From: Ramlibacter aquaticus
Lineage (GTDB): Bacteria; Pseudomonadota; Gammaproteobacteria; Burkholderiales; Burkholderiaceae_C
Assembly: GCF_015159745.1 (NCBI RefSeq)
Contig: NZ_JADDOJ010000024.1
Coordinates: 1 to 47,933 of the forward strand
Direction of reading: 5' to 3'
Length of the DNA stretch: 47,933 nucleotides
Shown here: in pieces, positions 8,079 to 17,760 of the stretch
Layout of the letters: each line of letters starts with the position of its first letter
Position numbering within the stretch: the stretch's first letter is position 1
Translations under genes and position numbers: made by a program
The notes under the pieces: generated by a model
The model's database searches: none
What the model was told of the DNA's origin: nothing
Seen by the model: only the letters and a program-made list of their open reading frames with translations

Positions 8079-8630
8079 ATGGACTCCTATCACGGCACAA
8101 CCATCCTCAGCGTGCGCCGGCAGGCGGCCGACGGCCGCTGGCAGGTCGCCATGGGCGGCGACGGCCAGGTCACCCTGGGCACCGTGGTCGTCAAGGGCAC
8201 GGCGCGCAAGGTGCGCAAGCTCTACCACGACAAGGTGCTGGCCGGCTTCGCCGGCGCCACCGCCGACGCCTTCACCCTCTTCGAGCGCTTCGAGGCCAAG
8301 CTCGAGAAGCACCAGGGCCACCTGACCCGGGCGGCCATCGAGCTGACCAAGGACTGGCGCACCGACCGCGTGCTGCGACGCCTGGAGGCCATGCTCTCGG
8401 TCGCCGATGCCACGGCCTCGCTCATCATCACCGGCAACGGCGACGTGCTGGAGCCCGAGCACGGCATCGTGGCCATAGGCTCCGGCGGCGCCTACGCCCA
8501 GGCGGCCGCGCGTGCGCTGCTGGACAACACCCAGCTTACGGCCCGCGACATCGTGGCGCGCTCGCTGTCCATTGCCGGCGAGATCTGCATCTACACCAAC
8601 ATGCACCACACCATCGAGGTGCTGGAATGA
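8079..8630 (+). CDS. hslV: ATP-dependent protease subunit HslV (ClpQ)
   Basis: Peptidase component of the HslUV proteasome-like complex, which degrades misfolded and regulatory proteins in the cytoplasm. The 183-residue product begins [14 protein letters not shown]; processing exposes the catalytic N-terminal threonine of the TTI motif, as in other HslV proteins. [14 protein letters not shown] (about 130-143) is the conserved segment beside the active site. Length is standard. The stop overlaps the hslU start as ATGA. A heat-shock-like promoter is seen immediately upstream, which agrees with HslVU being a heat-shock operon in other proteobacteria. Confidence 0.97.
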   Translation: MDSYHGTTILSVRRQAADGRWQVAMGGDGQVTLGTVVVKGTARKVRKLYHDKVLAGFAGATADAFTLFERFEAKLEKHQGHLTRAAIELTKDWRTDRVLRRLEAMLSVADATASLIITGNGDVLEPEHGIVAIGSGGAYAQAAARALLDNTQLTARDIVARSLSIAGEICIYTNMHHTIEVLE

Positions 8631-9946
8631 GTTCGACGATGACGCCCCAGGAAATCGTCTCCGAGCTGGACCGGCACATCGTCGGCCAGCAGGAGGCCAA
8701 GCGAGCGGTCGCGATCGCGCTGCGCAACCGCTGGCGCCGCCAGCAGGTGGACGAGAAGCTGCGCGGCGAGATCACGCCCAAGAACATCCTCATGATCGGC
8801 CCCACCGGGGTCGGCAAGACCGAGATCGCACGGCGCCTGGCGCGGCTGGCGGACGCGCCCTTCATCAAGGTCGAGGCGACCAAGTTCACCGAGGTCGGCT
8901 ACGTCGGCAAGGACGTGGATTCCATCATCCGCGACCTGGTGGAGATGGCCGTCAAGCAGACGCGCGTGGCCGAGATGCGCAAGGTGCGCAGCCGCGCCGA
9001 AGACCTCGCCGAGGAGCGCATCCTGGACGTGCTGGTGCCGCCGCCGCGCTTCGGCGAGCCGGCGCCCGACGGCGCGGCCCGCCAGTCCTTCCGCAAGAAA
9101 CTGCGCGAGGGCCTGCTGGCCGAGACTGAGATCGAGATCGAGGTCGCCGATGCCCGTCCGCAGCTGGAGATCATGGGCCCCGCCGGCATGGAGGACATGG
9201 CCGAGCAGCTGCGCGGGATGTTCAGCCAGGCCGGCGCCGGCAAGCGCAAGGCGCGCAAGCTGCGCATCGGCGAAGCCATGAAGCAGCTGGTCGAGGAGGA
9301 GGCCGCCCGCCTGGTCAACGAGGAGGAGATCCGCGCCGCGGCGATCCACAACGCCGAGCAGAACGGCATCGTCTTCATCGACGAGATCGACAAGGTCGCC
9401 ACGCGCCAGGAGCACAGCGGCGCCGACGTGTCGCGCCAGGGCGTGCAGCGTGACCTGCTGCCGCTGGTCGAGGGCACCACGGTGTCCACCAAGTACGGCC
9501 CCATCCGCACCGACCACATCCTCTTCATCGCCAGTGGCGCCTTCCACCTCAGCAAGCCCAGCGACCTGATCCCTGAACTGCAGGGGCGGCTGCCCATCCG
9601 CGTGGAGCTGAAGTCGCTCTCGGTGCAGGACTTCGAGGCCATCCTCACGCAGACCCACGCCTCGCTGGTGCGCCAGTACCAGGCGCTGCTGGCGACCGAG
9701 GGCGTGAGCCTGGTGTTCACGCCCGACGCCATCACGCGGCTGGCCGGCATCGCCTACGAGGTCAACGAGCGCACCGAGAACATCGGGGCGCGCCGGCTGG
9801 CCACGGTGATGGAGCGGCTGCTGGACGAGATCAGCTTCGACGCCACCCGGCTGGAGGGCCAGTCGGTCACCATCGACGCCGCGTACGTGGACGCCCGCCT
9901 CGCCGGCCTGTCGCGCGACGAGGACCTGTCGCGCTACATCCTCTGA
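8627..9946 (+). CDS. hslU: ATP-dependent protease ATPase subunit HslU (ClpY)
   Basis: AAA+ unfoldase that feeds substrates into HslV. The 439-residue product has the N-terminal [20 protein letters not shown] segment, Walker [10 protein letters not shown] at about 58-66, the intermediate (I) domain at about 105-235, Walker B with IVFIDEIDK, and the C-terminal sensor-2 region ENIGARRL. The frame is open upstream of 8627, but the conserved N-terminus and the four-base overlap with the hslV stop fix this ATG; a second in-frame ATG at 8639 is possible. The C-terminus ends LSRYIL, matching the tail that inserts into HslV in the E. coli complex. Confidence 0.97.
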   Translation: MSSTMTPQEIVSELDRHIVGQQEAKRAVAIALRNRWRRQQVDEKLRGEITPKNILMIGPTGVGKTEIARRLARLADAPFIKVEATKFTEVGYVGKDVDSIIRDLVEMAVKQTRVAEMRKVRSRAEDLAEERILDVLVPPPRFGEPAPDGAARQSFRKKLREGLLAETEIEIEVADARPQLEIMGPAGMEDMAEQLRGMFSQAGAGKRKARKLRIGEAMKQLVEEEAARLVNEEEIRAAAIHNAEQNGIVFIDEIDKVATRQEHSGADVSRQGVQRDLLPLVEGTTVSTKYGPIRTDHILFIASGAFHLSKPSDLIPELQGRLPIRVELKSLSVQDFEAILTQTHASLVRQYQALLATEGVSLVFTPDAITRLAGIAYEVNERTENIGARRLATVMERLLDEISFDATRLEGQSVTIDAAYVDARLAGLSRDEDLSRYIL

Positions 9947-10230
9947 GGGGAACGCGGGTCCGACCGGGCCGCCGCCCGTCCTGCCGCAGCCCGGGCCCCT
10001 GGCGGCGTGCGACGCGCCGGCAGGCGTGTCCCGCGCAGGGGCTGCCAGCGTGCGGTATTTCTCGCCCCTACAAAGCTTCACACACGCGGCGCCAGCCCAG
10101 CCGTACGTGAGCGCTGGCTCAGGTAACACTTGCAGAGCCCTCGCTAAGTGGTTCATTTAGAACGATTTTCGCCCGCGAACTGCGCGCAGAATCGGCTCTA
10201 AGTCCTTGATTTAAAAGCGAAAAACAGGTC

Positions 10231-10256
10231 AGACCCGTCTTGCAAGACGGTCTTTT
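10231..10256 (+). terminator. Hairpin with short T-run before the dcw promoter
   Basis: CCGTCTTG/CAAGACGG (10235-10250) is a perfect 16-base palindrome. With one bulged C the stem extends to AGA/TCT, and TTTT continues to 10256. It could end read-through from hslVU, or act as an operator, because the candidate -35 TTGCAA (10240-10245) lies at its centre. Confidence 0.45.
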
Positions 10257-10267
10257 CCTGCTACAGT
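10240..10267 (+). promoter_or_regulatory. Main dcw cluster promoter upstream of mraZ
   Basis: TTGCAA (10240-10245), a 16-base spacer and TACAGT (10262-10267) make the best sigma-70 promoter in the region. It gives a leader of about 65 bases to the mraZ start. The -10 overlaps the first GTG box of the presumed MraZ operator, as expected for autorepression. Confidence 0.6.
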
Positions 10268-10300
10268 GCAAAAAAGTGCAATTAAGTGGTGGAACGTGCC
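10265..10300 (+). promoter_or_regulatory. Presumed MraZ operator: four GTG boxes at 10-bp period
   Basis: AGTGCA (10265), AGTGCA (10275), AGTGGT (10285) and CGTGCC (10295) are spaced exactly ten bases apart, one per helical turn. In E. coli, MraZ binds TGGGN repeats separated by five bases, also a 10-bp period, just upstream of its own gene. The period, location and overlap with the -10 make this the likely autoregulatory site, although the box sequence differs from the E. coli one. Confidence 0.6.
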
Positions 10301-10340
10301 GTGACACCGCGCTTGCACTGGATTTCAAGGACCTCACCGC

Positions 10341-10769
10341 GTGTTCCAGGGCGCTTCGTCACTCAGCCTCGATGCCAAGGGTCGGCTCTCCGTCCCGACG
10401 CGTCATCGCGAGGTGCTGGCGGCCACCGCGGGCAACCAGGTCACCATCACCAAGCACCCGCACGGCTGTCTGATGATCTTTCCGCGACCCGAGTGGGAGA
10501 AATTCCGCGACCGTATCGCGGCGTTACCGATGTCGGCCCAGTGGTGGAAGAGAATCTTCCTGGGCAACGCGATGGACGCGGAACTGGACGGCACCGGCCG
10601 GGTCCTGGTTTCGCCCGAACTGCGTGCCGCGGCGGGGATCGAGAAGGAAACCATGCTCCTGGGCATGGGCAACCACTTCGAGCTCTGGGACAAGGCGACC
10701 TACGAGGCCAAGGAAGCGGAGGCGATGCAGGGCGGGATGCCCGACGTCTTCAAGGAATTCTCTTTTTGA
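10341..10769 (+). CDS. mraZ: Transcriptional regulator MraZ
   Basis: DNA-binding regulator at the head of the dcw cluster; in E. coli it represses its own promoter and forms a ring of many subunits. The 142-residue product has two SpoVT/AbrB-type half-domains with the hallmark DxxxR motifs: [14 protein letters not shown] at 11-24 and [13 protein letters not shown] at about 83-95. The start is a GTG giving the conserved [16 protein letters not shown]-terminus; no suitable ATG is present. It is followed nine bases later by rsmH. Four 10-bp-spaced boxes upstream probably serve as its operator. Confidence 0.95.
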   Translation: MFQGASSLSLDAKGRLSVPTRHREVLAATAGNQVTITKHPHGCLMIFPRPEWEKFRDRIAALPMSAQWWKRIFLGNAMDAELDGTGRVLVSPELRAAAGIEKETMLLGMGNHFELWDKATYEAKEAEAMQGGMPDVFKEFSF

Positions 10770-10778
10770 GCGCAGGCG

Positions 10779-11699
10779 GTGGACACATGGCAACACACCA
10801 CCGTCTTGTTGAACGAAGCAGTCTCAGCTCTTCTCGGCAAGCCGGCAACCCCCCACCCCGCGACCTACGTCGATGCGACGTTCGGCCGCGGCGGTCATTC
10901 ACGCCTGATCCTGTCGCAGCTGCGGCCGCAGGACCGGTTGGTCGCCTTCGACAAGGACCCCGAAGCCGTGCAGGAAGCCGCGCGGATCACGGATCCGCGT
11001 TTTTCCATCCGGCACCAGGGCTTCCGGGACCTGGGCGAACTGGCGCCGGCGAGCGTGGCGGGCGTGCTGATGGACCTGGGCGTGTCCTCGCCGCAGATCG
11101 ACAACCCGGCGCGCGGCTTTTCGTTCCGCAACGACGGGCCGCTGGACATGCGCATGGACACCACGCGCGGGGAATCGGTGGCGCAGTGGCTGGCCACGGC
11201 CGAGATGGGACAGATCGCGGAGGTGATTCGTGACTATGGCGAAGAACGGTTTGCTGTTCCGATTGCAAAGGCGATTGTGGCTCGCCGACAGGAACGGGGG
11301 CCTCTTTCAAGCACCGCCGAGCTGGCCCAGCTCGTGGCTGGCACGGTCAAAACCCGCGAGCCGGGCCAGGACCCTGCAACGCGCACATTTCAGGCTCTTC
11401 GGATTTTCATCAACGCCGAGCTTGAAGAGCTCGAACAGGCGCTAGAGGCGAGCTTGGACATCCTGCAGCCCCAGGGACGCCTCGTGGTGATCAGCTTCCA
11501 CTCGCTGGAAGACCGCATCGCGAAGCAGTTCATCGCGAAGCATTCACGCGAGGTCTTCGACCGCCGCGCGCCCTTCGCCGCGCCCCAGCCCATGAAGCTG
11601 CGCGCCCTGGACCGCATCAAGCCGTCGGCCGCCGAGGTGGCCGCCAACCCCCGCGCGCGCAGCGCCATCATGCGCGTCGCCGAACGCACGTCCGCCTGA
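10779..11699 (+). CDS. rsmH: 16S rRNA (cytosine(1402)-N(4))-methyltransferase RsmH
   Basis: Methylates N4 of C1402 in the ribosomal P site using SAM. The 306-residue product starts with GTG and reads [19 protein letters not shown], the usual MraW/RsmH N-terminus. The SAM-binding motif [12 protein letters not shown] lies at about 28-39, [11 protein letters not shown] near 105, and the C-terminal ISFHSLEDR motif near 242. An ATG at 10787 is out of frame, so the GTG is preferred. It is in the second position of the dcw cluster, as in E. coli, and ftsL follows after five bases. Confidence 0.96.
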   Translation: MDTWQHTTVLLNEAVSALLGKPATPHPATYVDATFGRGGHSRLILSQLRPQDRLVAFDKDPEAVQEAARITDPRFSIRHQGFRDLGELAPASVAGVLMDLGVSSPQIDNPARGFSFRNDGPLDMRMDTTRGESVAQWLATAEMGQIAEVIRDYGEERFAVPIAKAIVARRQERGPLSSTAELAQLVAGTVKTREPGQDPATRTFQALRIFINAELEELEQALEASLDILQPQGRLVVISFHSLEDRIAKQFIAKHSREVFDRRAPFAAPQPMKLRALDRIKPSAAEVAANPRARSAIMRVAERTSA

Positions 11700-11704
11700 A
11701 GGCC

Positions 11705-11989
11705 ATGACGCGCCTGAACATCGTCCTGCTCTTGGCCGTGCTGGCCAGCGCCATGTTCCTGGTGCGCCAGCAGTACGAGTCGCGCCGGCTCTTCACCGAG
11801 CTGGACAAGGCGGTGGGCGAGGCGCACCGCATCGAGCTGGAGCACGAGCGCCTGGAATTCGAGAAGCGCGCCCAGGCCACGCCGCTGCGCGTGGAGAAGC
11901 TCGCACGCGAGCAGCTGCAGATGCGCACGGCCACGCCGGCCATCACCCAGTACGTGCGGCCGCAGGCCGCGAAAGGCGCCGCGCCGTGA
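11705..11989 (+). CDS. ftsL: Cell division protein FtsL
   Basis: Small bitopic divisome protein that forms a complex with FtsB and FtsQ and helps activate FtsW-FtsI. The 94-residue product has a short cytoplasmic N-terminus, one membrane helix at about 4-20 (LNIVLLLAVLASAMFLV) and a periplasmic coiled coil rich in Leu and Glu at about 25-65. Sequence conservation in this family is low, so the call rests on size, topology and its place between rsmH and ftsI. The stop overlaps the ftsI GTG start by four bases (GTGA). Confidence 0.92.
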   Translation: MTRLNIVLLLAVLASAMFLVRQQYESRRLFTELDKAVGEAHRIELEHERLEFEKRAQATPLRVEKLAREQLQMRTATPAITQYVRPQAAKGAAP

Positions 11990-13722
11990 GCACGCGCAGC
12001 GTCAACTACACCTCCAGCCCGCTGCTGGCCAGCCGCACGCCGGTCTGGCGCAGCAAGTTCATCGTCGGCGCGATCGCGCTCGGCTTCCTGGGCCTGGCCG
12101 CGCGTGCCGCCTGGATCCAGGTCTTCGCCAACGCCTTCTTCCAGAAGCAGGGCGAGGTGCGCTTCGCCCGCACGCTGGAGCTGCCCGCCAACCGCGGCCG
12201 CATCCTGGACCGCAGCGGCCTGCTGCTGGCCACCAGCGTACCCGCGCCCAGCATCTGGGCCATCCCCGAGGACGTGGACCGCGACCCGGCCAAGCTGGCG
12301 GCACTGGCCAGGCTGCTGCAGATGCCGGTGGCCGAGCTGGACAAGCGCCTGGCCGACGAGGACCGCACCTTCGTCTGGCTCAAGCGCCAGGTCGACGACA
12401 CCGTGGCGCAGCAGGTGGCGGCCCTGGGCATCAAGGGCATCTACCAGCGCCGCGAGTACAAGCGCAAGTACCCCGAAGGCGAGGCAGCGGCCCACGTGGT
12501 CGGCTTCACCAGCGTGGAGGACCACGGCCAGGAGGGCATGGAGCTCGCGTTCGACCGCCAGCTGGCGGGCCGGCCGGGCTCGCGCCGCGTCATCAAGGAC
12601 CGCCTGGGCCAGGTGGTGGAGGACATCGGCGACACGGTGCCGCCGGTGGACGGCAAGGACCTGCAGCTGTCCATCGACAGCAAGGTGCAGTTCTTCGCCT
12701 ACCAGAAGCTGCGCGACACGGTCATCCAGAACAAGGCCAAGGGCGGCAGCGTGGTGGTGCTGGACAGCCAGACCGGCGAGGTGCTGGCCCTGGCCAACTA
12801 CCCCAGCTATTCGCCCGACAACCGCCAGAACCTCTCCGGCGAGCAGCTGCGCAACCGCGCGCTCACCGACGTGTTCGAGCCCGGCTCGACCATGAAGCCC
12901 TTCACCATCGGCCTCGCGCTGGAGCACGGCGTCGTCACGCCCACCACGCAGATCCAGACCGCGCCGGGCTGGGTCACGGTGGGCGGCATGCGCATCTCCG
13001 ACTCGCACGCCCACGGCATGCTGACGGTGCAGGAGGTGATCCAGAAGTCGTCCAACATCGGCACGCTCAAGATCGCGCTGCAGATGCCGCCCAAGGACAT
13101 GTGGGAGGTCTTCACGCAGGCCGGCTTCGGCCAGAAGCCCAACCTCACCTTCCCGGGCGCGGTGTCCGGCCGGCTGCGCCCCTGGAAGACCTGGCGCCCC
13201 GTGGAGCAGGCCACCATGTCCTACGGCTACGGCCTCTCGGCCTCGCTGTTCCAGATGGCGCGCAGCTACACGGTCTGGGCCCACGACGGCCAGATCATCC
13301 CCGCCACGCTGCTCAAGGACAGCCAGCCCAAGACCGGCGTGCAGGTCTTCTCGCCCAAGACCGTGTCCGAGGTCCGCACCATGCTGCAGATGGCCGCCGG
13401 CCCCGGCGGCACCGGCCCCAAGGCGCAGACCGTGGGCTACTCGGTGGGCGGCAAGTCCGGCACGGCCTACAAGCAGGTCGGCCGCGGCTACGACACCAAG
13501 AAGTACCGCTCCTGGTTCGTGGGCATCGCCCCCATCGACCATCCGCGCATCGTCGTCGCCGTGATGGTGGACGAGCCCTCCAACGGCCTCTACTTCGGCG
13601 GCGACGTTGCCGCGCCGGTCTTCAGCGCCACCGTGCAGCAGACGCTGCGCATGATGGGCGTGCAGCCCGACATGAGCGTGAAGCCGCAGGTGGTGGTGAA
13701 CGCGGTGGAGGAGTCCTTCTGA
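11986..13722 (+). CDS. ftsI: Septal peptidoglycan transpeptidase PBP3
   Basis: Class B penicillin-binding protein that cross-links septal peptidoglycan with FtsW. The 578-residue product has a cytoplasmic tail, a single membrane anchor at about 24-44, a pedestal domain and a transpeptidase domain. Active-site motifs are Ser301 in STMK, the SSN triad at 355-357 and KSGT at 490-493. It starts with GTG overlapping the ftsL stop. The stop shares one base with the murE ATG (TGATG). Length is close to the E. coli protein. Confidence 0.97.
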   Translation: MSTRSVNYTSSPLLASRTPVWRSKFIVGAIALGFLGLAARAAWIQVFANAFFQKQGEVRFARTLELPANRGRILDRSGLLLATSVPAPSIWAIPEDVDRDPAKLAALARLLQMPVAELDKRLADEDRTFVWLKRQVDDTVAQQVAALGIKGIYQRREYKRKYPEGEAAAHVVGFTSVEDHGQEGMELAFDRQLAGRPGSRRVIKDRLGQVVEDIGDTVPPVDGKDLQLSIDSKVQFFAYQKLRDTVIQNKAKGGSVVVLDSQTGEVLALANYPSYSPDNRQNLSGEQLRNRALTDVFEPGSTMKPFTIGLALEHGVVTPTTQIQTAPGWVTVGGMRISDSHAHGMLTVQEVIQKSSNIGTLKIALQMPPKDMWEVFTQAGFGQKPNLTFPGAVSGRLRPWKTWRPVEQATMSYGYGLSASLFQMARSYTVWAHDGQIIPATLLKDSQPKTGVQVFSPKTVSEVRTMLQMAAGPGGTGPKAQTVGYSVGGKSGTAYKQVGRGYDTKKYRSWFVGIAPIDHPRIVVAVMVDEPSNGLYFGGDVAAPVFSATVQQTLRMMGVQPDMSVKPQVVVNAVEESF

Positions 13723-15191
13723 TGCAGGAACTGCACACGCCCGACCAGGCCGCGCAGTGGCTGCGCGAGCAGGTCACCGGCACGCTGCACTGCGACAGCC
13801 GCAAGGTCGGCGCGGGAGACGGCTTCATCGCCTGGCCGGGCGCCGCCACCGACGGCCGCCAGCACGTGCCCGCCGCCCTGGCGCAGGGCGCGGCCGCCTG
13901 CCTGGTCGAGCGCGAGGGGGTGGAAGGCTTCGGCTTCAGCTCGCCGCGCGTCGCCGCCTATCCGCGCCTGAAGGCGGCCACGGGCCCGATCGCGGCCGCC
14001 TACTTCGGCGAACCCACCGAGACGCTGGACCTGCTCGCCGTCACCGGCACCAACGGCAAGACCAGCACCGCCTGGTGGCTGGCGCAGGCGATGTCGGCCG
14101 CCGGCACGCCCTGCGGCGTGGTCGGCACGCTGGGCATCGGCCGGCCGCCGCAGGTCGAATTCACCGGCCTCACCACGCCCGACCCGGTGCTGATGCAGCG
14201 CGAGTTCCGCCGCTTCCTGGACGCCGGCGTGAAGGCCTGCGCGATCGAGGCCTCCTCGGTGGGCATCGTGGAGCGGCGCCTGGACGGCAGCCGTATCCGC
14301 GTCGCCATCTTCACCAACTTCACCCAGGACCACCTGGACTACCACGGCACCATGGCCGCCTACTGGGCGGCCAAGGCCGAGCTGTTCCGCTGGCGCGGCC
14401 TGCGTGCCGCGGTGGTCAACCTGGACGACGCCCAGGGCCGCGAACTCGCCCGCTCGCTGGAAGGCTCGCTGGACCTGTGGACCTGCTCCTGCCAGGAGCC
14501 CGCCCGGCTGCGTGCCACCGGCATCGGCTACGACGAGGCCGGCCTGCGCTTCACGGTCGAGGAAGGCGAGGACCGCATCGAGCTCGCGACCACGCTGGTC
14601 GGCGAGTACAACGCGGCCAACCTGCTGGGCGTGATCGCCGCGCTGCGCGCCTCGGGCGTGACGCTGGCCGACGCCGCCCAGGCCTGCCGCGCCCTGGCCC
14701 CGGTGCCCGGGCGCATGGAGCGCATCGCCCTGCCCGGGCAGCCGCTGGTGGCGGTGGACTACGCGCACACGCCCGACGCCCTGGACAAGGCGCTGCTCGC
14801 GCTGCGCCCGCTGGCGCGCCAGCGCGGCGGCCGGCTGTGGTGCGTGTTCGGCTGCGGGGGCGACCGCGACGCGACCAAGCGCCCGCTCATGGCCGCCGTC
14901 GCCGAAAAGAACGCCGACCGCGTGGTCGTCACCAGCGACAACCCGCGCAACGAAAAACCGGAGACCATCATCAGCCAGATCCTGCTGGGCCTGTCGCACG
15001 ACCGCTGCGTGCAGGTGCAGGCCGACCGCGGGCTCGCGATCGCCGAGACGCTGGCCGCCGCCGCCCCGCAGGACGTGGTCCTGCTGGCCGGCAAGGGCCA
15101 CGAGGACTACCAGGAAGTGGGCGGCGTGAAGCACCCCTTCTCCGACATCACCCACGCCCGGGCGGCGCTTTCACGCAGGGGCCAGCCATGA
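13722..15191 (+). CDS. murE: UDP-MurNAc-L-Ala-D-Glu:meso-DAP ligase MurE
   Basis: Cytoplasmic ligase that adds meso-diaminopimelate to the UDP-MurNAc dipeptide, using ATP. The 489-residue product has the P-loop GTNGKTS at 109-115, the presumed carbamylated Lys218 in YWAAKAELF, and the meso-DAP selectivity motif DNPRNE at 406-411, which rules out an L-lysine-adding enzyme. The frame is open upstream through ftsI, but MQELHTPDQAAQWL at 13722, overlapping the ftsI stop, is the sensible start. dapF at the other end of the window makes its substrate. The stop overlaps the murF start as ATGA. Confidence 0.97.
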   Translation: MQELHTPDQAAQWLREQVTGTLHCDSRKVGAGDGFIAWPGAATDGRQHVPAALAQGAAACLVEREGVEGFGFSSPRVAAYPRLKAATGPIAAAYFGEPTETLDLLAVTGTNGKTSTAWWLAQAMSAAGTPCGVVGTLGIGRPPQVEFTGLTTPDPVLMQREFRRFLDAGVKACAIEASSVGIVERRLDGSRIRVAIFTNFTQDHLDYHGTMAAYWAAKAELFRWRGLRAAVVNLDDAQGRELARSLEGSLDLWTCSCQEPARLRATGIGYDEAGLRFTVEEGEDRIELATTLVGEYNAANLLGVIAALRASGVTLADAAQACRALAPVPGRMERIALPGQPLVAVDYAHTPDALDKALLALRPLARQRGGRLWCVFGCGGDRDATKRPLMAAVAEKNADRVVVTSDNPRNEKPETIISQILLGLSHDRCVQVQADRGLAIAETLAAAAPQDVVLLAGKGHEDYQEVGGVKHPFSDITHARAALSRRGQP

Positions 15192-16588
15192 GCCAGCCGA
15201 CGCAGGACACCATGTTCACCCTGGCCGAGGCGCAGGGCTGGCTCGCCCGCGCCGCGCTGCAGGGCGAGGGCGGCACCGCGGTGCGCCGCGTGCACACCGA
15301 CACCCGCTCGCTGGAGCCCGGCGACCTGTTCGTCGCGCTGCGCGGCGAGCGCTTCGACGGCAACGACCTGATCGCCCAGGCCCACCAGCAGGGCGCCGTG
15401 GCCGCCATCGCCCACCGCGGCCGGCTGCCTGCCGGCGTGCCGGGGCTGGAAGTGGACGACACCCGCATCGCGCTGGGCCAGCTGGCCGCCGCCTGGCGCG
15501 AAAAGTTCACCCTGCCGCTGGTGGCCGTCACCGGCAGCAACGGCAAGACCACGGTGACGCAGATGATCGCGGCGATCCTGCGTGCCTGGCAGCCCGAGGC
15601 CACGTTGGCCACGCAGGGCAACCTGAACAACGACATCGGCCTGCCGCTCACCCTGCTGCGCCTGCGCGCGGCGCACAAGGTGGGCGTCACCGAGCTGGGC
15701 ATGAACCACCCGGGCGAGATCGCCTACCTGGCCAACATCGCCCGGCCCACCGTCGCCCTGGTCAACAACGCCCAGCGCGAGCACCAGGAATTCATGGCCA
15801 CCGTCGAGGCGGTGGCGCACGAGAACGGATCGGTCTTCGGCTCGCTGGCGCCCCACGGCGTCGCGGTGTTCCCGGCAGGGGACACGTTCAGCGCCCTGTG
15901 GCGCCAACTGGCGGGGACGAGGCCGTGCATGACTTTCGGCGACACGGGCGCCGATATCGTTCTGGCCGGGACTGAATGGCAGCAACAGGGGCATTGGCAG
16001 GTGGACGTGCGAACGCCCGCCGGTCCGGTGGCATACCCGCTCCATATCGCCGGCCGCCACAACGTGCGCAACTCGCTGGCCGCCGTCGCCTGTGCCCTCG
16101 CGGCCGGCGCGCCGCTGGCGGCGATCGCACAGGGCCTGGCCGCCTTCGAGCCGGTCAAGGGCCGCTCGCGCGCGCTCACCACGCCGGTCGGCGGGCGCGC
16201 GCTCACGCTGGTCGACGACAGCTACAACGCCAACCCCGACTCCGCGCGCGCCGCCGTGGACGTGCTGGCCGACCTGCCGGGCCCGCGCCTGCTGGTCATG
16301 GGCGACATGGGCGAGGTGGGCGACCAGGGGCCGCAGTTCCACGCCGAGGTCGGCGCCTACGCCAGGAGCCGGGGCATCGAGCAGTTCTTCACGCTGGGCG
16401 AGCTCTCGCGCCACATGGGCGCGCGCCACTTCGAGGACATCGAGTCGCTGATCGCGGCCGTGTGCCAGGCCCTGCCGGCGACCCAGAGCCTGCTGGTCAA
16501 GGGCTCGCGCTTCATGAAGATGGAGCGCGTGGTCGACGCGGTGCTGTACCGCTGCTGCTGCGAGAAGGGCGGGTCGCATGCTGCTTAG
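15188..16588 (+). CDS. murF: UDP-MurNAc-tripeptide:D-Ala-D-Ala ligase MurF
   Basis: Adds D-Ala-D-Ala to complete the UDP-MurNAc-pentapeptide. The 466-residue product has the N-terminal uridine-binding domain with [23 protein letters not shown], the ATP P-loop GSNGKTT at 116-122 and the C-terminal segment [12 protein letters not shown] that is typical for MurF. The start is fixed by a four-base overlap with murE. The C-terminus, which includes an unusual Cys-Cys-Cys run, overlaps mraY by 11 bases. Ddl, which makes its D-Ala-D-Ala substrate, is encoded in the same cluster. Confidence 0.97.
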   Translation: MSQPTQDTMFTLAEAQGWLARAALQGEGGTAVRRVHTDTRSLEPGDLFVALRGERFDGNDLIAQAHQQGAVAAIAHRGRLPAGVPGLEVDDTRIALGQLAAAWREKFTLPLVAVTGSNGKTTVTQMIAAILRAWQPEATLATQGNLNNDIGLPLTLLRLRAAHKVGVTELGMNHPGEIAYLANIARPTVALVNNAQREHQEFMATVEAVAHENGSVFGSLAPHGVAVFPAGDTFSALWRQLAGTRPCMTFGDTGADIVLAGTEWQQQGHWQVDVRTPAGPVAYPLHIAGRHNVRNSLAAVACALAAGAPLAAIAQGLAAFEPVKGRSRALTTPVGGRALTLVDDSYNANPDSARAAVDVLADLPGPRLLVMGDMGEVGDQGPQFHAEVGAYARSRGIEQFFTLGELSRHMGARHFEDIESLIAAVCQALPATQSLLVKGSRFMKMERVVDAVLYRCCCEKGGSHAA

Positions 16589-17756
16589 CCTCGCCACCTG
16601 GCTGCAGACCCTGGGGCCGGAGTTCGGCTTCCTGCGCGTCTTCCAGTACCTCACCTTCCGCGCCGTCATGGCCGCGCTCACCGCGCTGCTGATCGGCCTG
16701 GTCGCCGGGCCGGTGGTGATCCGCCGCCTCACCGAGCTCAAGATCGGCCAGCCGATCCGCGGCTACGGCATGCAGTCGCACCTGTCCAAGAGCGGCACGC
16801 CCACCATGGGCGGGGTGCTGATCCTGCTGTGCATCGCGATCTCCACCCTGCTGTGGTTCGACCTCGCCAACCGTTTCGTCTGGATCGTGCTGATCGTCAC
16901 GCTGAGCTTCGGCGCCATCGGCTGGGTGGACGACTGGCGCAAGGTGGTGCGCAAGGACCCCGAGGGCATGCCCTCGCGCGAGAAGTACTTCTGGCAGTCG
17001 CTGGTCGGCATCCTGGCGGCGCTGTACCTGGTGTTCAGCATCTCCGAGAGCTCCAACCTCAAGGTGCTGGAGCTGTTCTTCACCTGGGTGCGCTCGGGCT
17101 TCGACGTCAACCTGCCGCCCAAGGCCGGCCTGCTGGTGCCCTTCTTCAAGGAAGTGAGCTACCCGCTGGGCGTGTTCGGCTTCGTGATCCTCACCTACCT
17201 GGTGATCGTGGGCGCGAGCAATGCGGTCAACCTCACCGACGGCCTGGACGGGCTGGCCATCATGCCGGTGGTCATGGTGGGCTCGGCGCTGGGCGTGTTC
17301 GCCTACGTCACCGGCAGCGCTGTGTATTCGCGCTACCTCTTCTTCCCGCACATCCCCGGCTCGGGCGAACTGCTGGTGTTCTGCGCCGCCATGGCCGGCG
17401 CGGGCCTGGCCTTCCTCTGGTTCAACACCCATCCGGCACAGGTCTTCATGGGTGACGTGGGCGCGCTGGCGCTGGGCGGCGCGCTGGGCACCATCGCGAT
17501 CATCGTGCGCCAGGAGATCGTGCTGGCCATCATGGGCGGCATCTTCGTGGTCGAGGCGATCTCGGTGATGGCCCAGGTCAGCTGGTTCAAGTACACCAAG
17601 AAGAAGTACGGCGAGGGCCGGCGCATCCTCAAGATGGCGCCGCTGCACCACCACTTCGAGAAGAGCGGCTGGAAGGAGACCCAGGTCGTGGTCCGCTTCT
17701 GGATCATCACCATGCTGCTGTGCCTGGTGGGCCTGTCCACCCTGAAGCTGCGCTGA
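16578..17756 (+). CDS. mraY: Phospho-MurNAc-pentapeptide transferase MraY
   Basis: Integral membrane enzyme that transfers phospho-MurNAc-pentapeptide to undecaprenyl phosphate, giving lipid I. The 392-residue product has about ten hydrophobic helices and the catalytic Asp motifs GWVDDWRK and [12 protein letters not shown], plus the conserved basic-His stretch [15 protein letters not shown] near the C-terminus. It begins inside the last codons of murF, so translation is likely coupled. murD follows after four bases. Confidence 0.97.
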   Translation: MLLSLATWLQTLGPEFGFLRVFQYLTFRAVMAALTALLIGLVAGPVVIRRLTELKIGQPIRGYGMQSHLSKSGTPTMGGVLILLCIAISTLLWFDLANRFVWIVLIVTLSFGAIGWVDDWRKVVRKDPEGMPSREKYFWQSLVGILAALYLVFSISESSNLKVLELFFTWVRSGFDVNLPPKAGLLVPFFKEVSYPLGVFGFVILTYLVIVGASNAVNLTDGLDGLAIMPVVMVGSALGVFAYVTGSAVYSRYLFFPHIPGSGELLVFCAAMAGAGLAFLWFNTHPAQVFMGDVGALALGGALGTIAIIVRQEIVLAIMGGIFVVEAISVMAQVSWFKYTKKKYGEGRRILKMAPLHHHFEKSGWKETQVVVRFWIITMLLCLVGLSTLKLR

Positions 17757-17760
17757 GCCC

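Larger units (their letters stand above)
9947..10340. other. AT-rich gene-free region upstream of the dcw cluster
   Basis: No gene is visible in these 394 bases. The first 90 or so are GC-rich; from about 10040 to 10340 the composition becomes clearly AT-richer than the rest of the window, with runs such as GATTTAAAAGCGAAAAAC near 10208. It contains a palindromic hairpin at 10231-10253, the best promoter at 10240-10267, four GTG boxes at 10265-10300 and a long 5' leader before the mraZ GTG. A GCCAGC/GCTGGC pair (10091-10118) is the only other dyad I noticed. A small RNA cannot be excluded. Confidence 0.7.
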
